Source: a virus. Taken from it: a DNA stretch of 61,854 nt. The first letter of the stretch is position 1, and every line of letters starts with the position of its first letter. Shown here one piece after another: positions 54,179-60,922 of this stretch. A model generated the notes under the pieces. The model worked only from the letters and a program-made list of their open reading frames with translations, was not told the DNA's origin and made no database searches. Made by a program: the position numbers and the translations under genes. The stretch spans positions 1 to 61,854 of the IMG/VR virus record IMGVR_UViG_3300006071_000011; one strand, 5' to 3'.

Positions 54179-55334
54179 TCATATACTCCAATGTTTTAGT
54201 AGTAGAATATCCATCAACAAAAGGTAATATAACGACCTCAGCAAGATCATGCCCGACCACTTCTTCTTTAGTCTTATAATCACCACCTTTTGTTATAATG
54301 TCAGGCTTCAAATCTTTAATTATTTCATATGGTGTGTCACCATTAAAGATAATAACCTCATCAACACAATCAAGAGCCTCTAATACTCTCTTACGATCTT
54401 CCTGCTTATTGTGTGGTCTGACAGTGCCTTTTAGTCTAGCAACTGATTCATCTGAGTTTAAAGCTACAATTAACTTAGTTCCTAATTTTTTAGACTTTTG
54501 TAGATATTCAATGTGGCCACGGTGTAGAATATCAAAGCAACCGTTGGTGAATACTATCTTACCTTCAATCTCTCTTTTATCATCTTCGGTAATTGTATAG
54601 GTACCAAACTTGGTTACGGACTTAGCCGCATACTTGTTCGCAATATCACAGGCCTGATATATGTCTTTACCTTTTGCTAGGTAGTATGTCATAGCAGCAA
54701 TGAACACATCACCGGCGCCTGTCACATCAGATACTTGTAATCCTAGACCTGGAATTGTTGTATCACCATTTTCATTAATAATTCTAACACCTTTGCCACC
54801 CAAGGTTATCACAAAAGTTCCTATATCATAATACTTTAAAGCACCTTTTCCCTGTGGGCAGAACTGATAATATTCTTTCTCATTCATCTTGACAATATCA
54901 GCACCTTCATAATGACTGATATGCCTTTTAGGATCAACAATGACGATCTTACCATCTTGCTTCAGTTTATCAATAACTTCAGAACTATATGTCAAAATAC
55001 CCTTACCATAGTCGGAAAGGATGACATACTTGGTTTCTTCGGTAAATTCGGCAAGACATGGATCAACGGTGCTGGTCTTATCGGCATCCACACGGAACAT
55101 TATGTGGCCGTCACAGACATATCGTTTTTTGATAGAATAGTTTATTTTGTCACAGTGGTAATCAACAGAAGCACCAAGGGCCATTAGATTGTTATTGACA
55201 TTGGAAGCACCGCCAGAACGACTTTCTTCTCTCTCTATGTCAAAGATAGGAATAGGAGACTCCGGTGAAAACCTAGTCATTTTCCCATATATATAAATAT
55301 CGGTAATATGATCACCTATAAGACCAATTTTCAT
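54165..55334 (-). CDS. hldE: Bifunctional heptose-7-phosphate kinase/heptose-1-phosphate adenylyltransferase (HldE)
   Basis: 389 residues. A PfkB-type kinase fills residues ~1-255: GDHITDIYIYGKMTRFSPESP, RSGGASNVNNNL, and DVTGAGDVF with the GAGD catalytic motif. A nucleotidyltransferase follows: VFTNGCFDILHRGHIEYLQ with the HxGH motif, then LNSDESVARLKG. This is the HldE order. Start 55334 is chosen because GGAG lies 6-7 bases upstream; the ATG at 55346 lacks a site. It would give ADP-D-glycero-D-manno-heptose with a GmhB-like phosphatase. First gene of the minus operon. No T4 late promoter was found upstream, so it may be expressed early. Confidence 0.92.
   Translation of the reverse strand: MKIGLIGDHITDIYIYGKMTRFSPESPIPIFDIEREESRSGGASNVNNNLMALGASVDYHCDKINYSIKKRYVCDGHIMFRVDADKTSTVDPCLAEFTEETKYVILSDYGKGILTYSSEVIDKLKQDGKIVIVDPKRHISHYEGADIVKMNEKEYYQFCPQGKGALKYYDIGTFVITLGGKGVRIINENGDTTIPGLGLQVSDVTGAGDVFIAAMTYYLAKGKDIYQACDIANKYAAKSVTKFGTYTITEDDKREIEGKIVFTNGCFDILHRGHIEYLQKSKKLGTKLIVALNSDESVARLKGTVRPHNKQEDRKRVLEALDCVDEVIIFNGDTPYEIIKDLKPDIITKGGDYKTKEEVVGHDLAEVVILPFVDGYSTTKTLEYMNGDC
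55292..55299 (+). promoter_or_regulatory. Late promoter (TATAAATA) reading into the collagen-like gene
   Basis: An exact plus-strand TATAAATA lies inside the 5' end of the divergent hldE gene, about 90 bases before the 55390 start. A second candidate, ACTAAATA (55351-55358), sits 31 bases before that start and matches the NCTAAATA variant. Confidence 0.55.
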
Positions 55335-55389
55335 AGCAAACTCCATAGTAACTAAATAGTATATAGTATATGCTCATAAGGTGTAATTA

Positions 55390-57138
55390 ATGTTCTTGTT
55401 TCCTATTACCAGACCAACAAAAATTATTAATATTAGTTCCGCGACTAATAATGTTAATCTCTACAATCAATCAGGTAGCCCATCCTACCCTGGTAATATA
55501 TTTGTTTTTATCAATGCTAACATAGGAAGTACCTCAACTTCAACACCTGCTTTACAGACAGGTTCCAGTTGGAGGCCAGGTACTCTAATTTATATTAAAA
55601 ATTCAGCAACCATAGCAGGTGCAGCTGGTACTACAGGTGCTACAGGCACACCAGGTGCTCCAGGATCTGTAGGTTCTACAGGAAATCCAGGTGCTACAGG
55701 TAGTTCAGGATCTGTAGGTACACCAGGTGGTACAGGGTCACACGGTCAACCAGGTGGAGCAGGTCGTCACGGTAACCCAGGTGGTACAGGAGCACACGGT
55801 CAACCAGGATACACAGGAGCACACGGTCAACCAGGTGGTACAGGTGCATTTGGTGCTGGTGGTGGTGGAGGTCACGGACCCGGATGGTTCGGTGGAGGCC
55901 ACCATGGTGGAGGCGGTACTCCAGGAGGCACAGGAGGTACAGGTGGTCACGGTCAACCAGGTGGTTATGGTCAACCAGGTGGCCGAGGTGGTTGTGGTCA
56001 ACCAGGAGGTGCAGGCCAACCAGGAGGTTCAGGCGGCCTAGGTGGTTGTGGTCAACCGGGAGGTTCAGGTGTCCGAGGTGGATGTGGTCAACCAGGAGGT
56101 GCAGGAGGCACCGGGCAACCTGGTGGTACAGGAGGCACCGGGCAACCTGGTGGTGTATCACTTAAAGCATGTGCCGTATATGGTGTTAGTATAATTCTCA
56201 ACAATACATCAACAATAAGTGGAGGATCATCTGGTCCAGGAGGTTCTGGAGGATCATCTGGTCCTGGTGGATCTGGAGGACCAGGTGGAGCTGCGGGTCC
56301 GGGAGGTCCAGGTGGTTCAGGTGGAAATGCCGGACCTGGTGGCGTAGGCGGTTATGCTGGATCAGGTGGTTCAGGTGGAAATGCAGGACCAGGTGGTTCT
56401 GGAGGAAGTGCCGGACCAGGTGGTTCAGGTGGAAATTCTGGACCAGGAGGACCTGGAGGCGGCGGCGGCGGAGCTTCCGGTCATAGAGGCGGCGGTGGAG
56501 GTGGTGCAGGTATACCTCCAGGCCCAGGCGGTAGTGCTTGTGGTGGTCCTCATGGACCTCCCGGTCATTCTCATCAAGGTGGTGGATGGGGTCAGCACCA
56601 ACCAGCAGCACATTATAGCGCAAATCATCAAGGTGCTGGCCAAGTAAATTGTGCCCATTGTGGATATAATGGGCACCACGCTTCAGGATGTTATCACGGA
56701 GCAAGTCATCAACCTGCTAACCATCACGGATGCAGCCATCATTTTGGTAGATCCGGTCCAAATGGTGGTGGTGGAGGCGGTGACTTAAATCAACCAGGAT
56801 ATCCAGGAGGCGGTGGTGGTGGAGGACCAGCTGGTCATTCTGGTCAACCTGGTCCAGCCGGTTCAGCCGGATCAACAGGTGGGGCCGGGCATTCAGGTCA
56901 ACCAGGAAATGCTGGATCCCCAGGATCAGCAGGAAATTCTGGGCCATCAGGTCAACCAGGAAATGCCGGTTCACCAGGAGCAACAGGGCATCCAGGAAAT
57001 GCCGGTTCTCAAGGATCACCAGGTTCACCAGGATCTTCGGGAGCATCAGGTTCACCAGGTACTCAAGGATCCGCAATATGTGGTAACTCAAATATTAAGT
57101 ATATAAATATGGGTACAATCAACGGACCTAAGGTCTAA
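55390..57138 (+). CDS. Glycine-rich collagen-like adhesin with a zinc-knuckle-like motif
   Basis: 582 residues. The N-terminal ~75 (IINISSATNNVNLYNQSGSPS...TLIYIKNSATIAG) is a beta domain of the type that precedes polyglycine regions in phage tail adhesins. From ~77 the sequence is (G-X-Y)n with Pro mostly just before Gly (GTPGAPG, GHGQPGGAG, GNPG), then Gly-rich loops, and ends with another collagen-like tract and a beta tail (NIKYINMGTING). Residues 421-434 read CAHCGYNGHHASGC inside a His-rich stretch. It could form collagen triple helices and/or a polyglycine-II sandwich like T4-family gp38 adhesins. Likely receptor-binding. Confidence 0.78.
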   Translation: MFLFPITRPTKIINISSATNNVNLYNQSGSPSYPGNIFVFINANIGSTSTSTPALQTGSSWRPGTLIYIKNSATIAGAAGTTGATGTPGAPGSVGSTGNPGATGSSGSVGTPGGTGSHGQPGGAGRHGNPGGTGAHGQPGYTGAHGQPGGTGAFGAGGGGGHGPGWFGGGHHGGGGTPGGTGGTGGHGQPGGYGQPGGRGGCGQPGGAGQPGGSGGLGGCGQPGGSGVRGGCGQPGGAGGTGQPGGTGGTGQPGGVSLKACAVYGVSIILNNTSTISGGSSGPGGSGGSSGPGGSGGPGGAAGPGGPGGSGGNAGPGGVGGYAGSGGSGGNAGPGGSGGSAGPGGSGGNSGPGGPGGGGGGASGHRGGGGGGAGIPPGPGGSACGGPHGPPGHSHQGGGWGQHQPAAHYSANHQGAGQVNCAHCGYNGHHASGCYHGASHQPANHHGCSHHFGRSGPNGGGGGGDLNQPGYPGGGGGGGPAGHSGQPGPAGSAGSTGGAGHSGQPGNAGSPGSAGNSGPSGQPGNAGSPGATGHPGNAGSQGSPGSPGSSGASGSPGTQGSAICGNSNIKYINMGTINGPKV

Positions 57139-57148
57139 AGGGGATAAA

Positions 57149-57610
57149 ATGAACGTATTTTTTAGAATTATAGATGTTTTCCCAGAGGAAAATACATTTA
57201 CTGTTAGATATTGGAGTGATAAGGTTTCTGAAAATACACTATCAACCTCCATTGATGTTCGTGGGGATATTATGTTAACCAGTAATGGTTATCCTATTCA
57301 TTGTTCTACCGACACAAATTTAACAATATATGATACTGCAAATACTTCATCTAATGATATTTTAAATCTTATACAATCAGCAACTCCTTTTTGGGCTATT
57401 ACACCAAAAGTTAATACAGTTGTTAATTTTACAAATGTTAATACATTTTTATACAATGTAAATAGTTATTCAGCAAATGATGCTAACAATCTAATACTTA
57501 AAACACAACTTGATGAAATTAATGATGTGGCAAATAAATGTATGCCAAATGTGGTAAACAACGTAATAAATTACATGATATCAAACAAAATGGTGGTGGC
57601 CAATACATAA
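57149..57610 (+). CDS. Conserved hypothetical protein between the adhesin and oxygenase
   Basis: 153 residues. FFRIIDVFPEENTFTVRYWSDKVSENTL... followed by a Thr/Asn-rich beta region and a helical end (TQLDEINDVANKCMPNVVNNV). Proteins starting with such an IIDV...TVRYWSD stretch occur in the fibre region of T4-like phages, but I know no function. AAAGGGG precedes the start; the stop overlaps the next start (TAATG), so it is coupled to the oxygenase. Confidence 0.6.
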   Translation: MNVFFRIIDVFPEENTFTVRYWSDKVSENTLSTSIDVRGDIMLTSNGYPIHCSTDTNLTIYDTANTSSNDILNLIQSATPFWAITPKVNTVVNFTNVNTFLYNVNSYSANDANNLILKTQLDEINDVANKCMPNVVNNVINYMISNKMVVANT

Positions 57611-58215
57611 TGATTTCAAATGATCCTGTGAATTTTAGAAAAAATATACCTAGTTATATTTTGTGGGAAAATTTATTTGTTGAAAATGAATTGAATGACA
57701 TTGAAAAATTATGTCAAAAAGAAGAATTACATAGATCCACAACAGTCGGTAAAGGTGAAGATTGTGAACAGCATAGAAAATCTAAGGTAAAATTTATCAG
57801 CAGAAATGAAGAGAATTATTGGATTTTTGATAAATTTAACGGTGTGATTGATAGAATAAATTCAACTTATTTTGGATTTGACCTTTATGGTTATAAAGAT
57901 TTTCAATACACTGTTTATGATTCTTTGAATAAAGGAATGTATGACTGGCATATGGATACGGTATTAGGTGATAATGATTGTACCGATTCTGTCAGAAAAT
58001 TAACTTTGGTTATGTTACTATCAGAACCACAAGTTCATTTCTCAGGGGGTGAATTTCAAATAAACCTTGGAATGGAAGAAGATGCAAGAACACCTGAAAT
58101 GACTAGAGGTAAGATTATAGCATTTCCATCTTTTCTGATCCATAGAGTGAAACCGGTACACTTAGGTATTCGTAAGTCAATTGTTATATGGGTAGAAGGT
58201 CCTAAGTTCAGGTAA
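57610..58215 (+). CDS. Prolyl-4-hydroxylase/PKHD-type 2OG-Fe(II) oxygenase
   Basis: 201 residues from the ATG overlapping the preceding stop; the frame is open further upstream only as a shadow of the previous gene. MYDWHMDTV supplies the Fe-binding HxD, FPSFLIHRVKPV the distal His, and HLGIRKSIVIWVEGP the Arg that binds 2-oxoglutarate. VMLLSEPQVHFSGGEFQI is typical of the PKHD/P4H branch. The gene is next to a collagen-like protein rich in X-Pro-Gly, the classic P4H target. Family strong; target inferred. Confidence 0.85.
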   Translation: MISNDPVNFRKNIPSYILWENLFVENELNDIEKLCQKEELHRSTTVGKGEDCEQHRKSKVKFISRNEENYWIFDKFNGVIDRINSTYFGFDLYGYKDFQYTVYDSLNKGMYDWHMDTVLGDNDCTDSVRKLTLVMLLSEPQVHFSGGEFQINLGMEEDARTPEMTRGKIIAFPSFLIHRVKPVHLGIRKSIVIWVEGPKFR

Positions 58216-58220
58216 ATAAT

Positions 58221-58228
58221 CCTAAATA
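58221..58228 (+). promoter_or_regulatory. Late promoter variant (CCTAAATA) before gp13
   Basis: CCTAAATA follows the oxygenase stop and is 28 bases before the gp13-like start. Same motif as before 42068. Confidence 0.55.
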
Positions 58229-58256
58229 GTATGAAATACCATATAAAGGGATTACT

Positions 58257-59006
58257 ATGGCTCAGTCAGCACCAGCATCTAGACAAGAACTTAAAGATTT
58301 CTGCCTACGTCAGCTAGGTTACCCTGTAATCACAATTAACGTAGATGATGTCCAGGTTGAAGATGCTATCAATCTTGCCTTTCAGTATTGGCAAGAGTTT
58401 CATTATGATGGAACCGAAAGAACATATCTAAAGCATCTTATTACCGATACCGATATAACTAATCAATATATCACAATGAATCCTAATGTCATTGGCGTAA
58501 CCAACATATTTCCAGTTGGTGGTACGAACCAGTCAATGACCTTCTTTGACCTTCGATACCAGTTACGCCTTAACGACCTTTGGGACCTTTCATCAACCTC
58601 TTATGTAAACTATGCTCTAACTATGCAGCATATGCGTACCTTAGACATGATCTTCTCTGGTGAAACTCCTGTCCGTTTTAATCGTGTTAGTGAAAACCTT
58701 TATATTGACTGGGATTGGTCATCAGACATTACCTCAGGCCAGTGGATTGTTGCTGAAGGATACATTATTACTGATCCAGAAGCATATAATAAGGCTTATA
58801 ATGACCGTATGTTAAAAAAACTAGCAGTAGCATATGTTAAAAAACAATGGGGTAACAATCTTAAAAAGTTTGGTGGTATGCAGTTACCAGGCGGTATTAC
58901 AATGAACGGTCAACAAATCTTTGAAGAAGCTGTAAATGAGATTAAAGAGATTGAGCAATACATTGAGACAACATACCAGGCGCCGCCTCAGTTTCTTGTA
59001 GGATAA
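58257..59006 (+). CDS. 13: Neck protein, gp13-like
   Basis: 249 residues (T4 gp13: 309). SRQELKDFCLRQLGYPVITINVDDVQVEDAINLAFQYWQEFHYDG is the standard start of cyanophage-type gp13. NLYIDWDWSSDITSGQWIVAEGY and LAVAYVKKQWGNNLKKFGGMQLPGG follow. gp13 closes the head-tail neck with gp14. AAAGGG precedes the start. It is one base from gp14. Confidence 0.88.
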   Translation: MAQSAPASRQELKDFCLRQLGYPVITINVDDVQVEDAINLAFQYWQEFHYDGTERTYLKHLITDTDITNQYITMNPNVIGVTNIFPVGGTNQSMTFFDLRYQLRLNDLWDLSSTSYVNYALTMQHMRTLDMIFSGETPVRFNRVSENLYIDWDWSSDITSGQWIVAEGYIITDPEAYNKAYNDRMLKKLAVAYVKKQWGNNLKKFGGMQLPGGITMNGQQIFEEAVNEIKEIEQYIETTYQAPPQFLVG

Positions 59007-59007
59007 T

Positions 59008-59895
59008 ATGGCAGTCAACCGTTACATAAACAACTATCCATCGCAGGAAAGAATAACAAACGAATACCTAGTCATGGAAGATATAATCGTGGAATCCATA
59101 CAGATGATGGGTCACAATATCTACTATGTTCCTAGAGAGTCCTTTGATGAAGGTGATATGGTCTTTGGTGAGTATTCCAAAAGTGCATTTAATAAAGCAT
59201 ACCTTATTGAAGCCTACCTATCCAATGTCACCGGGCATGAGGGTCAAGGTGATTTCTTCTCCAAGTTTGGACTAGAGATCAGGGACACAGATACGTTCGT
59301 CCTTTCACGTAGGTCTTTTCTTAATATACTACCAGGTTCTATTAGAATGAGGCCTAGAGAAGGAGATTTACTATATGTTCCTGTGCTTCATAAAATGTAT
59401 GAGATTAAGTTTGTTGAACAGGAACTAATGTTTCACTCCTTAGGTAAAAGATTACCATTTGTTTATGAGTTGAGATGTGAGGCATTCCGATCATCTCAGG
59501 AACCTATTAATACTGGTATTGAAGAGATTGATCAAGTTGGTATTGATAATAACTACACCATTTCACTTAAATTAACACCAGGAATTATTGCGGATGACTA
59601 TTATGTTGGAGAACAAGTTTATCAATCTCCCGATGGTACTCTGGCAAATTCTACCGCCTCTGGTACAGTCACACAATGGATGGCTTCAAATGATACAATT
59701 TGGTTGTATAACATTGTAGGTGAATTCCAGAATAATGCTAATATTATTGGTAATACAAGTAGAGCAAATTATTCCATACTATTGGTTGATGAATATGATC
59801 AATCCACTTATAATTTAACAGATAATCAAAATGTTTATAATGATGCTGGTATTATACTTGACTTGTCAGAAAATAACCCATTTGGAAAAGCATAA
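59008..59895 (+). CDS. 14: Neck protein, gp14-like
   Basis: 295 residues (T4 gp14: 256). ITNEYLVMEDIIVESIQMMGHNIYYVPRE, FGEYSKSAFNKAYLIEAYLSNVTGHEGQGDFFSKFGLEI and SRRSFLN are diagnostic. It forms the neck ring with gp13. The stop overlaps the gp15 start (TAATG). Order 13-14-15 as in T4. The C-terminal ~70 residues (GTVTQWMASNDTIWLYNIVGEF...) are a beta extension. Confidence 0.9.
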   Translation: MAVNRYINNYPSQERITNEYLVMEDIIVESIQMMGHNIYYVPRESFDEGDMVFGEYSKSAFNKAYLIEAYLSNVTGHEGQGDFFSKFGLEIRDTDTFVLSRRSFLNILPGSIRMRPREGDLLYVPVLHKMYEIKFVEQELMFHSLGKRLPFVYELRCEAFRSSQEPINTGIEEIDQVGIDNNYTISLKLTPGIIADDYYVGEQVYQSPDGTLANSTASGTVTQWMASNDTIWLYNIVGEFQNNANIIGNTSRANYSILLVDEYDQSTYNLTDNQNVYNDAGIILDLSENNPFGKA

Positions 59896-60899
59896 TGTTA
59901 GGTAACGATCCATTTTATCATCAATTAACCCGTAAAGCAGTCGTCCTTTTTGGTCGTTTGTTTGATGACATTACGTTGGTTAGAACAAATGATCAAACTG
60001 GTGCAGAAACCAATCGTTTTTTAGTTCCTATTATTTATTCTCCAAAAGAGAAAATGATTACTCGTTTATTTTCAGATCCAGATTTATTGAAGTCAGTTCA
60101 AGTTATATTACCTAGAATGTCTTTTGAAATAACTGGTATCACATATGACGCCACAAGAAAACAAAACTCTTTATTGAAAGCGGCCAGATCCAATACAACC
60201 ACACATGTCTCAGCATCCTATATGGGTGTTCCATATGATATTAACTTTCAGTTGAACATCTACACACGGAACATTGACGATGGTACTCAGATTGTTGAAC
60301 AGATTTTACCATTCTTTAATCCAGATTTTACCGTATCTACCAATATGATACCAGACCTAGGAGCATTAAAAGATGTTCCTATCATACTTAATAACGTATC
60401 AAATGACATTCAATATGAGGGAGATTTTGATACTGTAAGGTATGTAAATTGGACCCTTAACTTTACCATGAAGATGTATTATTATGGACCTATCAGTTAT
60501 CCAAAGATTATTCGCACTGTTTATGCAAATATCTGGAACGATACAAGTTTACAATCTGGATATATAACAAGGATAAATACATCAAACGCAAACGGTACAT
60601 TTAAGATAAATGATTTTGTCTTTCAAGGTAATAATTACGGGACCGCAACTGCAACTGCAATTGTTATAAGTTATAATAGTCAATCTAATCAGTTGGTACT
60701 AGGTGCTACTCAAGGTATATTTAAAGTAAATAATACCATACATGCAGTGTCTACCAATGGTGTTTGTACCTTAGCGTCATTTTATACCAAACCATTAGAA
60801 TTAGTAAGTATAAAAATAACTCCAGATCCTATTAATGCAAAACCAACGGACGATTATGGTTATACGACAGATATCATTGAGTGGCCAGAAATAGAATAA
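59895..60899 (+). CDS. 15: Tail completion/sheath stabiliser, gp15-like
   Basis: 334 residues (T4 gp15: 272). DPFYHQLTRKAVVLFGRLFDDITLVR, VPIIYSPKEKMITRLFSDPDL, PRMSFEITGITYDATRKQN and YMGVPYDINFQLNIYTRNIDDGTQIVEQILPFFNPDF are hallmark gp15 blocks. It caps the tail top and joins it to the neck. The extra C-terminal ~90 residues are a small beta domain (GYITRINTSNANGTFKINDF), also seen in cyanophage-type gp15. Confidence 0.92.
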   Translation: MLGNDPFYHQLTRKAVVLFGRLFDDITLVRTNDQTGAETNRFLVPIIYSPKEKMITRLFSDPDLLKSVQVILPRMSFEITGITYDATRKQNSLLKAARSNTTTHVSASYMGVPYDINFQLNIYTRNIDDGTQIVEQILPFFNPDFTVSTNMIPDLGALKDVPIILNNVSNDIQYEGDFDTVRYVNWTLNFTMKMYYYGPISYPKIIRTVYANIWNDTSLQSGYITRINTSNANGTFKINDFVFQGNNYGTATATAIVISYNSQSNQLVLGATQGIFKVNNTIHAVSTNGVCTLASFYTKPLELVSIKITPDPINAKPTDDYGYTTDIIEWPEIE

Positions 60900-60922
60900 A
60901 ACGACAAAAGTGGAGCAAGTAA

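Noticed and set aside
55346-55390. Sigma70-like promoter for hldE (TTACAC-17-TATACT on the minus strand)
   Set aside because: The -35 box matches consensus at only two positions; too weak to report as a feature.
55694-56704. Long open frames in other frames and on the minus strand of the Gly-rich gene
   Set aside because: GGN-rich DNA leaves all frames open; composition is low-complexity and starts lack ribosome sites.
57538-57609. Upstream extension of the oxygenase frame
   Set aside because: It lies within the previous gene; the coupled ATG at 57610 fits the family length.
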